Source: Mediterraneibacter gnavus ATCC 29149 (GTDB lineage: Bacteria > Bacillota > Clostridia > Lachnospirales > Lachnospiraceae). From it: 64,000 bases of DNA. The stretch spans positions 3,348,688-3,412,687 of the forward strand of contig NZ_CP043051.1 in NCBI RefSeq assembly GCF_008121495.1, written 5' to 3'. Below, piece by piece: positions 39,512 to 47,432 of this stretch. Both the position numbers and the translations under genes were made by a program. The notes beneath the pieces were generated by a model. It saw only the letters and a list, made by a program, of their open reading frames with translations. It did no database searches and was not told the DNA's origin. Position 1 is the stretch's first letter. Each line of letters begins with the position of its first letter.

Positions 39512-39826
39512 ATGAATGAACAAACTATAATTTTATTTTTTCTTATTGTTTCATTAGGTGTAACACTCAGCCTATATATTTTTAAAGCTAAGAAACAGAT
39601 GAATTATATGGGGGATGAACGGTGGGAAATGATACAACTAAAATCATACAGAATTGCCAGTATCTCCACTTGGCTTTTAATAATAGTACTTTTAATTTTG
39701 CCCATTTTCGTAGACAGCCAATCTACAATCACCATACAACGACTAACCATTTTTTGTCTATTTTACATTGGAGCCCGTAATCTTCTTGAACTTTCTGCAA
39801 TAATATATTTTGATAAACAATTATAA
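39512..39826 (+). CDS. Small membrane protein (DUF2178-like) formerly paired with an XRE regulator
   Basis: The 104-residue protein has three predicted membrane helices (about 5-24, 50-68, 78-95) and a cytoplasmic loop with MGDERWEMIQLKSYRIA. It resembles small membrane proteins encoded right after XRE regulators in Firmicutes. AAGGAG precedes its ATG. Its regulator is only a remnant just upstream, and base composition is more AT-rich than its neighbours. Function is unknown. Confidence 0.7.
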   Translation: MNEQTIILFFLIVSLGVTLSLYIFKAKKQMNYMGDERWEMIQLKSYRIASISTWLLIIVLLILPIFVDSQSTITIQRLTIFCLFYIGARNLLELSAIIYFDKQL

Positions 39827-40042
39827 ATAAGTTTTGAACTCAGTAGATACGGACGTTCCGCCTTCTGGAAGAACCGTCGAATTGCTTCCTGCATTTTTTA
39901 TCGCGGTTAATATTCTGGCATTGACCTCTTCGTCCCAAAAGTATACCTTGTTACATTTGCAGATTCCCCCGAAATCTTAAGAAACTCAGTGGCTTTTTAT
40001 AACATTCTATAGTATGCTAAAAACAAAAAGGAGTTTTGCACA

Positions 40043-40756
40043 ATGTTTCACAACAAAGTAGTTGTCATCACAGGCGGCGCACAAGGTATTGGAAAATGTA
40101 TTGCCGAAGAATTTAAAAAGAACAACGCTTTTGTCTGTATCATCGACAAACAGCCAAATGATTACTTTGTCGGCGATTTGGCTGAAAAAGAAGTTCTGCA
40201 CCGCTTTGTGGAAACAGTAATTGCTGACTATGGCAAGGTAGACTATCTGATCAATAACGCACTGCCGCTAATGAAAGGGATCGAGGAATGTTCCTATGAA
40301 GAATTTAACTACGCTTTAAAAGTAGGCATAACAGCGCCATTCTATCTTACAAAGCTTTTTCTTCCGTACTTTGCTCCTGATGCGGCAATTGTAAATATCT
40401 CTTCCTCCCGGGACCGTATGAGTCAGCCACAGACTGAAAGCTACACTGCTGCTAAAGGCGGTATAGCAGCTCTTACGCACTCCCTTGCTGTCAGTCTTGC
40501 CGGGAAAGTTCGTGTAAATTCAATATCTCCCGGTTGGATCGATACCGCTTACACAAAATATGACGGTGCAGATGTGATTCAACACCCTGCCGGCCGCGTT
40601 GGGAATTCCCTGGATATTGCCAATATGGTACTATACCTTTGTTCCGATAAAGCAGGTTTTATCACTGGGGAAAATATATGTATTGACGGCGGCATGACGA
40701 AGCAGATGATATACCACAATGATTATGGATGGACTCTGAATCAGGAAAATAATTGA
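40043..40756 (+). CDS. Short-chain dehydrogenase/reductase
   Basis: The 237-residue SDR has the cofactor motif ITGGAQGIGK, an NNALP segment corresponding to NNAG, the Ser of VNISSSRDR, and the catalytic Tyr/Lys of ESYTAAKGGIAAL. Asp after the second strand (IIDKQPND) suggests NAD(H) preference. The substrate is unknown. AAGGAG lies upstream of the ATG. It is a single gene on the plus strand between remnants and a convergent ferredoxin gene. Confidence 0.88.
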   Translation: MFHNKVVVITGGAQGIGKCIAEEFKKNNAFVCIIDKQPNDYFVGDLAEKEVLHRFVETVIADYGKVDYLINNALPLMKGIEECSYEEFNYALKVGITAPFYLTKLFLPYFAPDAAIVNISSSRDRMSQPQTESYTAAKGGIAALTHSLAVSLAGKVRVNSISPGWIDTAYTKYDGADVIQHPAGRVGNSLDIANMVLYLCSDKAGFITGENICIDGGMTKQMIYHNDYGWTLNQENN

Positions 40757-40758
40757 GA

Positions 40759-40794
40759 AAGAGGGGCGTATCACAATACATGATACCCCCACTT
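40759..40794. terminator. Hairpin between convergent SDR and ferredoxin genes
   Basis: GTATCA (40768-40773) pairs with TGATAC (40781-40786) and GGGG with CCCC around a bulged C; the outer AAAG/CTTT extends the stem. There is no long T-run, so it is a weak terminator or a shared transcription barrier. Confidence 0.5.
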
Positions 40795-40866
40795 TGAAAC
40801 CTTAAGTATTACATTTTCCGAACACAACCACTTCTGATTTACTGATATTTTTCATTCTATAAAATC

Positions 40867-41574
40867 CTAATCTAAAATCTTTCCGCCAATCGAAACTGTC
40901 ACGACCTGCCATGGAATAAATTTTCCGCTGTTTTGCAGTGCTTTCTTTGCCGCCATTTCCAGGCCTCCGCAGCATGGCACTTCCATACGAAGAATTGTTA
41001 CACTCTGAATCTCATTTTCCGCAATGATCTGTGTCAGCTTCTCACTGTAATCTCCTTCATCCAGCTTAGGACATCCAATAAGTGTTACTTTTCCACGCAT
41101 AAACTCCTGATGTACATTTGCGTATGCATAAGCTGTACAATCTGCAGCAATCAACAGTTTCGCCCCATTAAAATACGGTGCATGTACCGGAACCAGTTTG
41201 ATCTGGCATGGCCACTGTGCCAGCTGTGACGACTGTGCGGCACACTTTTGCTCGGTATTATGACCGCTTTCTGGATGAAGCTGTCTCATTCGCTGTCCCG
41301 GACAGCCGGAAAATTCTGTCGTTGACTGCTCTGCTTTTTTTCTCTGGTTTTCCAGCACTGCCTGCTCATCGTATGGGGCAGCCTCCCGCTCCACAAAACG
41401 GATTGCTCCTGTCGGACACTGCGGCAGACAGTCACCCAGACCGTCACAATAATCATCCCTTAACAGTTTTGCCTTTCCATCGACCATCCCGATTGCACCT
41501 TCATGACATGCAGCTGCACAGACTCCGCATCCGTTGCATTTTTCTTCATCTATCTGAATAATTCTTCTGATCAT
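40867..41574 (-). CDS. 4Fe-4S ferredoxin-like protein with extra C-terminal domain
   Basis: The 235-residue protein has a two-cluster ferredoxin domain at the N-terminus (KCNGCGVCAAACHEGA; DYCDGLGDCLPQCPTGAI). A variable linker and a C-terminal domain with conserved Cys residues (LIAADCTAYAYA, TLIGCPKLDEGDY, MEVPCCGGLE) follow. The C-terminal part may bind a further cluster or metal. In Clostridia such genes often accompany hydroxylamine reductase and a Crp/Fnr regulator; only the regulator is here, divergently. I chose ATG 41574, with GGGAGG upstream. Confidence 0.85.
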   Translation of the reverse strand: MIRRIIQIDEEKCNGCGVCAAACHEGAIGMVDGKAKLLRDDYCDGLGDCLPQCPTGAIRFVEREAAPYDEQAVLENQRKKAEQSTTEFSGCPGQRMRQLHPESGHNTEQKCAAQSSQLAQWPCQIKLVPVHAPYFNGAKLLIAADCTAYAYANVHQEFMRGKVTLIGCPKLDEGDYSEKLTQIIAENEIQSVTILRMEVPCCGGLEMAAKKALQNSGKFIPWQVVTVSIGGKILD

Positions 41575-41603
41575 CTTGATTCCTCCCTTGTTTTTGTAGT
41601 TCA

Positions 41604-41643
41604 AGTATAGTACAATCAAGGCAATATTTCGGTTGTTATAACC
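41604..41643 (-). promoter_or_regulatory. Ferredoxin gene promoter with a possible activator site
   Basis: On the minus strand a -10 box TATACT (41604-41609) lacks a recognisable -35 box. An 8-bp palindrome GTTATAAC (41635-41642) is centred near -41 from the expected start, where a class II Crp/Fnr activator binds. A TTGTA-N12-TACAA dyad (41594-41615) overlaps the -10. Confidence 0.4.
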
Positions 41644-41660
41644 ACAGAAAGGAAGATTTT

Positions 41661-42314
41661 ATGAAAAAAGTTCAGACCCCTCTGTTTCAGGGAATTACAG
41701 AAAATGAATGGAACGAAATGCAAAACTGCAGTTGCATGCGTCAGCAGTCTTTTGAAAAAAATGAACTTATTTTTCGAATGGGAGAATCCGTCCGAGAAAT
41801 CGGAATTGTTCTGACGGGAAGTGTTAATATCGAAAATGTAGATCTCTGGGGAAATAAAAGTCTGCTGAGCAACATCTCGGCAGGACAAGTATTTGCAGAA
41901 ACCTACGCTTTTTGTCAGGAGCCTTTGATGGTGAATGCAGTAGCCGCTGAATATACAAATCTTCTTTTCCTGAATCTGGAGACTTTGATGCAGCCCCGCT
42001 ATAAAGATACTCTCTGGACGGACAAGATCATGCAGAATCTCCTTCGAATTTCCATTTACAAAAATCTCATCCTGTCCAACCGGATTTTCTGCACAACCCC
42101 AAAGACCATCCGGGGACGTCTGCTGATCTATCTGTCCTCTCAGGCGTCCAAAGCCGAAAGCACGGTCTTTCAAATTTCTTTTAACCGACAGGAACTGGCA
42201 GATTATCTCAACCTGGATCGCAGTGCCCTCTCGAAAGAACTTGGAAAAATGCGCGACGAAGGAATTCTGGAATTCCGCAAGAATCAATTCGTTCTTCACC
42301 AGCTGCCGGAGTAG
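41661..42314 (+). CDS. Crp/Fnr-family transcriptional regulator
   Basis: The 217-residue protein has an N-terminal cyclic-nucleotide-binding-like beta-barrel (FRMGESVREIGIVLTGSVNI) and a C-terminal winged helix of the Crp type (FNRQELADYLNLDRSALSKE). Only a few N-terminal Cys residues are present, without the four-Cys arrangement of Fnr, so the signal is unclear. It is divergent from the ferredoxin gene, with 86 bp between, and probably controls it. Confidence 0.88.
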   Translation: MKKVQTPLFQGITENEWNEMQNCSCMRQQSFEKNELIFRMGESVREIGIVLTGSVNIENVDLWGNKSLLSNISAGQVFAETYAFCQEPLMVNAVAAEYTNLLFLNLETLMQPRYKDTLWTDKIMQNLLRISIYKNLILSNRIFCTTPKTIRGRLLIYLSSQASKAESTVFQISFNRQELADYLNLDRSALSKELGKMRDEGILEFRKNQFVLHQLPE

Positions 42315-42411
42315 TCTGTTCTCTCAGACTACTTCCCATCTGTAAACCTATACCTGATCAGATGAGATGAAGTCCACCTCTGAAAGTACGAGTTGCGGAA
42401 TGTCCGGATCG

Positions 42412-42579
42412 CTATACCTCTTTCACTGTTACAGTTACCTGATCTCCAGGCTGTTTTCCAATCTTGTTTCTAATTTCTTTTCGGATTCCAATAATATAAC
42501 AAATGCTACCGTCTGGATTTTTAACTCCCATATTTACAATATTAGAATTTAGAGAGTAATACTCGTTTCTATGTTTCAT
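42412..42579 (-). pseudogene. Fragment of a DUF1905-family protein (55 codons)
   Basis: The frame from ATG 42579 encodes 55 residues with NPDGSICYIIGIRKEIRNKI and GKQPGDQVTVTVKEV, the conserved C-terminal half of DUF1905. The N-terminal strands of the domain are missing and no ribosome-binding site is seen, so it is most likely a decayed gene. It fills most of the gap between the Crp/Fnr gene and kdpE. The rest of the gap (42315-42411) shows nothing I can name. Confidence 0.6.
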
Positions 42580-42595
42580 AGAGATGAAAACAAAG

Positions 42596-42617
42596 CGGGG
42601 CTGCCATCACAGCCCCG
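42596..42617 (-). terminator. Terminator of the kinase-kdpE operon
   Basis: A perfect 8-bp GC-rich stem CGGGGCTG / CAGCCCCG with a six-base loop lies 16 bp after the kdpE stop and is followed on the minus strand by CTTTGTTTTC. Confidence 0.75.
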
Positions 42618-42632
42618 TAAAACCTCACTTTG

Positions 42633-43337
42633 TCACTGCGCCACCCGCAACATACGATATCCAATCCCCACATGTGTCTGGATATATTTCGGCTGAGATG
42701 GATTTTCTTCAATCTTCTTTCTGAGCGTTGCCATAAACACCCGCAAAGAAGCTACATCATTGTCCCAGGCACTTCCCCAGATTTCTTTCGTAATATATGT
42801 ATGAGTCAATACCTTTCCAACATTTTTTGAAAGCAAAATCAGAAGTTTATATTCCGTGGATGTCATATGCAGTTCCTGCCCCTTTAAATACACACAGCCG
42901 GACACATAATCAATCCGCAGGTCTCCATTGACAAATTCTTTTTCTTCCTGAGATGAGCTGGATTCCATATACTGAAGTCTTCGCAGGATCACACGCAGTC
43001 TTGCCAGAAGCTCCTCTACAGAAAACGGCTTGGTCAGATAGTCATCCGCACCTGCATCCAACGCCTCAATCTTATCCCTGTCTTCACTCCGCGCACTGAT
43101 CACTATAATCGGCAGATTTGACCAGGAACGGATTTTTTTGATCACTTCCACTCCATCCATGTCCGGAAGCCCCAGATCCAGAAGCATGATATCCGGTTTC
43201 TGAGACGCTGCTTCCAAAATTGCCTGAGCACCGTTGGCCGCCGTATGGAAACGGTAATCCTGTGTCTCTAATGTAGTTGTAATCAAGTTTCTTACTGCTG
43301 TATCATCTTCTACCGCTAAAATCAATGGTTTATTCAT
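42633..43337 (-). CDS. kdpE: OmpR-family response regulator KdpE
   Basis: The 234-residue regulator has a receiver domain (acidic pair VEDD, phospho-Asp in IMLLDLGLPDMDG, Lys in YLTKPF) and a C-terminal winged helix (TSTEYKLLILLSKNVGKVL). Overall it is close to KdpE of Clostridia. It overlaps the kinase gene by 8 bp. It should activate the kdp operon when potassium or turgor is low; an 11-bp motif is shared by both operon promoters. Confidence 0.93.
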   Translation of the reverse strand: MNKPLILAVEDDTAVRNLITTTLETQDYRFHTAANGAQAILEAASQKPDIMLLDLGLPDMDGVEVIKKIRSWSNLPIIVISARSEDRDKIEALDAGADDYLTKPFSVEELLARLRVILRRLQYMESSSSQEEKEFVNGDLRIDYVSGCVYLKGQELHMTSTEYKLLILLSKNVGKVLTHTYITKEIWGSAWDNDVASLRVFMATLRKKIEENPSQPKYIQTHVGIGYRMLRVAQ

Positions 43338-44874
43338 TCAAAGTAACCTCCTCTGCCTGCAGTGTAAATGTAAAAATCGTACCATGTGGAACATTATCTG
43401 CTACCTGAATCGTTCCCCCATGCGCCTGTATGATCGACTTACAGAGGAACAGCCCCAGTCCAAGACCTCTTCTGCTGTCTGCAACTTTACTGTCTGCAGT
43501 ATAAAACATATCAAAAATCTTTTCTTTTGCACAATCCGCAATTCCTTTTCCATTATCTGCAATGGAAATCGCGATCATCTGATTTTCTTTTCTTGCATAG
43601 ATCTCTATTTTAGAGCCTTTCGGCGTATATTTCAATGCATTGTCCACAATATTAATAATAACCTGGATGATGAGACGGGAATCCATTTTTGCCAGAAGCA
43701 GCTCTTCCGAATGAATAAATTTCAATTCATAGTCCGAATGATCCCGGCTGATGTGTTTCAGCGCCCCCTCAATCACCTCATCCACCAATTCGATCTGCAG
43801 ATTCAGATTCATAGTCCCGTCTTCCAGCCGCGTCACAGACAGAAGATTTTCCACCAGATTGATCAGCCACATGGAATCATCATAAATTCCTTTATAAAGC
43901 TGTTTTTGCTTCTCTTCACCAAGCGCTGACGCACTGTTCAGAAGAATCCCTGCACTTCCCGAAATACTCGTCAGAGGCGTCCGAAGATCATGAGAAATCG
44001 AACGCAGGAGATTTGCTCTTAACTGCTCATTCTTTGCCTGTGCAAGCGCTTCTTCCCGTTTTCTGTTATAGCCCTCTTTTTCCAATGCCAGTGCACATTC
44101 CCCTAAAATGGATAAAATCAGGTTCTGTTCATAGACATCCATCATCATCCCTTCCAGAGCAATTCCGATCACGCCATAGACCATGTCTTCGTTTCGGATT
44201 GCCAGATACAGGCAATGTGCATCCGGATACTGATCCATTCCTGTTCCTGCGCGTTTTCGATTCTCGAACACCCACTGCGCAGCCTGCCGTTCCCGCTGCT
44301 GCAAGTATAACATCTTGGCTGCACCAGGTTCTGCCATACAAAACCTGGGCTCAGAAAGTATTCCATCCTCTGCCCGATAATATATCACATTTTTTCCCAT
44401 CATGCGCATCAGATGCCTTGCAGTCTCTTCAATCATCTCATCCGCATTCTTCGCCTTCTGGAGCATCTGATTCGTCTCCAACAGGATGCGGGTACGTAAA
44501 GCCATCTGCTCAGCCCGATACCCCTGCTTACGGATTTGTATGGTCAGGTTACTGACGATCATGGCTGCAATAAACACCGTTACAAATGTCACTGGATACC
44601 CGTAATCATACGAAGAAAACGTAAATCGTGGCTCTGTAAACAAAAAATTAAACAACAACACACTGAGCAGCGAATAGCATACGCTCCATCCTCTGTTGAC
44701 CGTAATGATTGCAATGATCAGAACCCCTAAAATGTATACAATAATGATATTTTCTTCTGAAAATCCAAGATACCGGAATAAATATCCAATTCCAGTTGCT
44801 ATAAAAAGGATCCCTGTCATTACCAGCAGCCCTTTTAAAAATCTTTCCCAGATTTTCATCTGTTCCTGTTTCAT
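43330..44874 (-). CDS. KdpD-type histidine kinase (DUF4118-GAF-HisKA-HATPase) without the KdpD N-terminal domain
   Basis: The 514-residue kinase has four membrane helices of DUF4118 (about 10-105), a GAF-like domain (about 130-260), HisKA with LRSISHDLRTPLTSISGSAG, and an ATPase domain with INIVDNALKYTPKGS, ISIADNGKGI and GLGLGLFLC. It lacks the Walker-type KdpD and Usp domains, which are present in the kinase-less KdpD at 32602. The two proteins repeat the DUF4118 and GAF modules. I chose ATG 44874, with GGGAG seven bases upstream. It is probably the KdpE kinase. Confidence 0.9.
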   Translation of the reverse strand: MKQEQMKIWERFLKGLLVMTGILFIATGIGYLFRYLGFSEENIIIVYILGVLIIAIITVNRGWSVCYSLLSVLLFNFLFTEPRFTFSSYDYGYPVTFVTVFIAAMIVSNLTIQIRKQGYRAEQMALRTRILLETNQMLQKAKNADEMIEETARHLMRMMGKNVIYYRAEDGILSEPRFCMAEPGAAKMLYLQQRERQAAQWVFENRKRAGTGMDQYPDAHCLYLAIRNEDMVYGVIGIALEGMMMDVYEQNLILSILGECALALEKEGYNRKREEALAQAKNEQLRANLLRSISHDLRTPLTSISGSAGILLNSASALGEEKQKQLYKGIYDDSMWLINLVENLLSVTRLEDGTMNLNLQIELVDEVIEGALKHISRDHSDYELKFIHSEELLLAKMDSRLIIQVIINIVDNALKYTPKGSKIEIYARKENQMIAISIADNGKGIADCAKEKIFDMFYTADSKVADSRRGLGLGLFLCKSIIQAHGGTIQVADNVPHGTIFTFTLQAEEVTLNE

Positions 44875-44964
44875 ATCTTCGCTCCCATATTTTTCACTTC
44901 CTGTCAAATTTAACACTTCATATCTAAAAACTGCATGAAAACTTTTTTGGTTCCATTAAAATCT

Positions 44965-44975
44965 TATAAAGATTC
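44965..44975 (-). promoter_or_regulatory. Motif shared with the kdp promoter, probable KdpE site
   Basis: TATAAAGATTC on the plus strand is identical over 11 bp to 39389-39399 and has the same orientation relative to its operon. It lies about 90 bp upstream of the kinase start codon. Confidence 0.5.
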
Positions 44976-45040
44976 TTTCTCTGCTACACTAGTATATTTA
45001 AATATGAAGACAATATCAACACATTATGACAGATAAAAAT

Positions 45041-45073
45041 AAAAAAACGGTCATGCCGAATATAACATGACCG
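45041..45073 (-). terminator. Terminator of the uxuA operon
   Basis: On the minus strand CGGTCATG / CATGACCG with a ten-base loop is followed by seven T. It lies about 50 bp after the uxuA stop. The 11-mer ATTATGACAGA flanks it on both sides (45023-45033 and 45083-45093). Confidence 0.85.
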
Positions 45074-45120
45074 CTGTATACTATATTATGACAGAAAAAA
45101 ATATTGTGCTGTCCCTTTTC

Positions 45121-46170
45121 CTATTCTTCGATAACTCCGCCATTTGCTTCGATCAGACCATTGATATACGCACTTCCCAGCGCCCGGTCAAAAAGACCAT
45201 ATCCCGGCTTTCCGCTCTCTCCCCAGATCATGCGTCCATGATCCGGACGGAAATATCCTTCAAATCCCGTTTCAACTAGCGCCTTCACGATCGCATTCAT
45301 ATCCAGAGAACCTTTTTGCGTCAAGTGACCTGACTCTTCAAACGATGTGTCCGGAAGAATCTTCACATTCCTGATATGCATAAAGCCGATACGCCCCATT
45401 GCGGAATATTTACGCACCATTGCAGGGATATCATTGTCAGGGGAGCTTCCAAGCGAACCTGTGCAAAGACACAGACTGTTTGCCGGGCTGTCCACGATCG
45501 ACAAATAACGATCAATATTTTTCTCACATGTAATCACCCTCGGCAATCCAAAAATCGGATACGGAGGATCATCCGGATGTAATGCCATCACGACATCGCA
45601 TTCTTCTGCCACAGGGATCACCCGTTTCAGAAAATATTCAATATTCGCCCACAGCCCTTCTTCTCCAAGCTCTCCATATGCCCGGATCAATTCACGCACC
45701 TCATCCTGTGTGTAGCTGGCATCCCAGCCAGGCAGATGGATATCATCTTTCAGTGGATCCAGCCCTTTCAGCTGATCCCAGTACATCACAAGACTGGTAG
45801 ATCCATCCTCAGCTTCTTTATCCAACTGGGTTCGCGTCCAGTCAAAAACCGGCATAAAATTATAAGTAATACATTTGATTCCGTACTTCGCACAGCGCTG
45901 GATCGACTCACAGTAATTTTCAATATGACGGTCGCGTTCCGGTCTTCCAAGTTTAATCTCTTCTGTGACAGGAATAGACTCTACCACATCAAATACCAGA
46001 CCATTTGCCGCACATTCATCAACCAGATGTTTGATGCTCTCTTCCGGCCATACTTCTCCCGGCTTCACATCATACACAGCAGAAACAATCGAACGCATTC
46101 CCGGAATCTGACGGATTTTATCGAGTGTGACCGGATCACTGTCTCCATACCAACGAAATGAACTCTTCAC
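45121..46170 (-). CDS. uxuA: Mannonate dehydratase
   Basis: The 349-residue TIM-barrel enzyme starts KSSFRWYGDSDPVTLDKIRQ and shows the UxuA segments VESIPVTEEIKLGRP, MALHPDDPPYPIFGLPRV and FRPDHGRMIWGE, which hold the metal ligands. It dehydrates D-mannonate to 2-keto-3-deoxygluconate in hexuronate breakdown. The start is GTG, with AGGAGG upstream. It is the last gene of the catabolic operon, 12 bp after the YiaL-like gene. No fructuronate reductase (uxuB) is near. Confidence 0.95.
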   Translation of the reverse strand: MKSSFRWYGDSDPVTLDKIRQIPGMRSIVSAVYDVKPGEVWPEESIKHLVDECAANGLVFDVVESIPVTEEIKLGRPERDRHIENYCESIQRCAKYGIKCITYNFMPVFDWTRTQLDKEAEDGSTSLVMYWDQLKGLDPLKDDIHLPGWDASYTQDEVRELIRAYGELGEEGLWANIEYFLKRVIPVAEECDVVMALHPDDPPYPIFGLPRVITCEKNIDRYLSIVDSPANSLCLCTGSLGSSPDNDIPAMVRKYSAMGRIGFMHIRNVKILPDTSFEESGHLTQKGSLDMNAIVKALVETGFEGYFRPDHGRMIWGESGKPGYGLFDRALGSAYINGLIEANGGVIEE

Positions 46171-46182
46171 TTGAACTACCTC

Positions 46183-46641
46183 CTATACTCTTACTTTCAC
46201 CACAATTTTCTTTACGTGACAGGAACCATTTGCTGTCATTCGTCTCGGAGCATGTCCGTCTTCCGGCGGCACGATTGCAAAATCCCCGGCTTTTAAAATG
46301 ACACTTCCAAAATCCGCAGGTTCCTGATAAAAAATCAGATCCTTCTCTGCATCATACTCCACGGACGGAATCAGATTTTCTACCGGCTCGTAACCGAAAC
46401 ATTCTTCTCCTTCCACTACATATTGTACATCGAAGTATTCTTTATGACTTTCAAACGGACAATCTGCAGCATCCATTGTAGAATAACTCTGCACATTCGC
46501 ATACACTTCGTTCCCGTCAATCGGTACATTTCCAACCGGCAGAGCGGCAAGATCGGTATCTCTTAAAAACGTAAACGCTTTTTTAAATTTCTCACTGAGA
46601 TAATCGTATTTCTCAGCCAGTAAAATATTTGTCGTCAGCAT
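46183..46641 (-). CDS. YhcH/YjgK/YiaL family protein
   Basis: The 152-residue cupin-like protein has the family pattern: GNVPIDGNEVYANVQSYST, CPFESHKEYFDVQYVVEGEE and FAIVPPEDGHAPRRM, with conserved His and Glu residues. Relatives occur in sugar-acid operons (E. coli yiaKLMNO) and in sialic-acid gene sets; they are thought to handle sugar anomers or similar steps. It overlaps the HEXXH gene upstream by 7 bp. Confidence 0.9.
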   Translation of the reverse strand: MLTTNILLAEKYDYLSEKFKKAFTFLRDTDLAALPVGNVPIDGNEVYANVQSYSTMDAADCPFESHKEYFDVQYVVEGEECFGYEPVENLIPSVEYDAEKDLIFYQEPADFGSVILKAGDFAIVPPEDGHAPRRMTANGSCHVKKIVVKVRV

Positions 46642-47408
46642 CTTTTTTCCTCCTGATTTTTATCGGACAATACTTCCCTGTTCCATTTCCAGATTTCATC
46701 ATACAGACCATAAGAAGTATTTTTATCATAGGAATATACAAGCAGTACGTCCAGCATATACGGAGAAACACTCAGCCCTGAAAGTTGTCTGGCAAATGCC
46801 ATTGCCGCAATTTCTGACAGGCATGAGATCACAGAACGGTTGGAGAATGGTTTTCTCCACAGCTCAATTTTCTCTGTTCTGGTAAAAATTTCTCCTGCAT
46901 ATTGTTCCTCCACTGCATGAAACAATTCGTGTGCCAGCAAAATTTCCAACAGGCGCTCCTTTTTAAGAAGCGGGCAGCCGCACTGTTTTTCAAGCGCAGC
47001 CGCCTTATCTACGCAGTCTGTAAAGATTGTGATCTCATCTGGCTGTACATACTGTGCAAACAAAACCACCCCTCCTCCGGTCGGAACTTTCGGCATCTTT
47101 ACTTTCATGCCCATTTTCCCGGCCAGAATCTTCGGATCTTCAGTCCCATATTTTTCACTGATGCGCTTCGCCCATTCCCGTCCGCAGGCATTTGCTTTCA
47201 CAGTGTACGCATCTTTTTCCTGTGACGTAAACTTTCGCTCCAGGGGTTCTCTTGCAAATGCATAGCGTCCCCACGCTTCTTCTGTCACACCCTCCAGTGT
47301 CTGCACCATATCTTTCAATGGAATTTCCGGAAACTTTTCTGGTTCTTCCTGTACATTTCTGCCTGCCAGCGCATCCAAAAACCGGTTTCTTTTACCACTC
47401 TTGTCCAT
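46635..47408 (-). CDS. IrrE/ImmA-like HEXXH metallopeptidase-fold protein
   Basis: The 257-residue protein has a zinc-binding helix with HELFH at residues 160-164 (ILLAHELFHAVEEQY) and a likely third ligand, Glu199, in CLSEIAAMAFARQL. This is the arrangement of M78/IrrE-type peptidases. There is no helix-turn-helix and no signal peptide. A segment PKVPTGGGVVLFAQY precedes the active-site helix. It is translated inside the catabolic operon between the hydantoinase-type gene and the YiaL-like gene. Its substrate is unknown; regulator cleavage, as for ImmA, is one possibility. Confidence 0.75.
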   Translation of the reverse strand: MDKSGKRNRFLDALAGRNVQEEPEKFPEIPLKDMVQTLEGVTEEAWGRYAFAREPLERKFTSQEKDAYTVKANACGREWAKRISEKYGTEDPKILAGKMGMKVKMPKVPTGGGVVLFAQYVQPDEITIFTDCVDKAAALEKQCGCPLLKKERLLEILLAHELFHAVEEQYAGEIFTRTEKIELWRKPFSNRSVISCLSEIAAMAFARQLSGLSVSPYMLDVLLVYSYDKNTSYGLYDEIWKWNREVLSDKNQEEKRC

Positions 47409-47432
47409 ATTGCTGCATATTCCCTTCTATTA

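Noticed and set aside
39827-40042. Open stretch on the minus strand (about 50 codons, with a Cys-x-Cys and EEVNARI) considered as a transposase or other gene remnant
   Set aside because: There is no start, no ribosome-binding site and no convincing family match. I see nothing else certain in this gap.
45023-45093. 11-bp direct repeats flanking the uxuA terminator considered as a target-site duplication
   Set aside because: The enclosed sequence is only a terminator, with no mobile-element ends; the repeats are AT-rich and may be chance.
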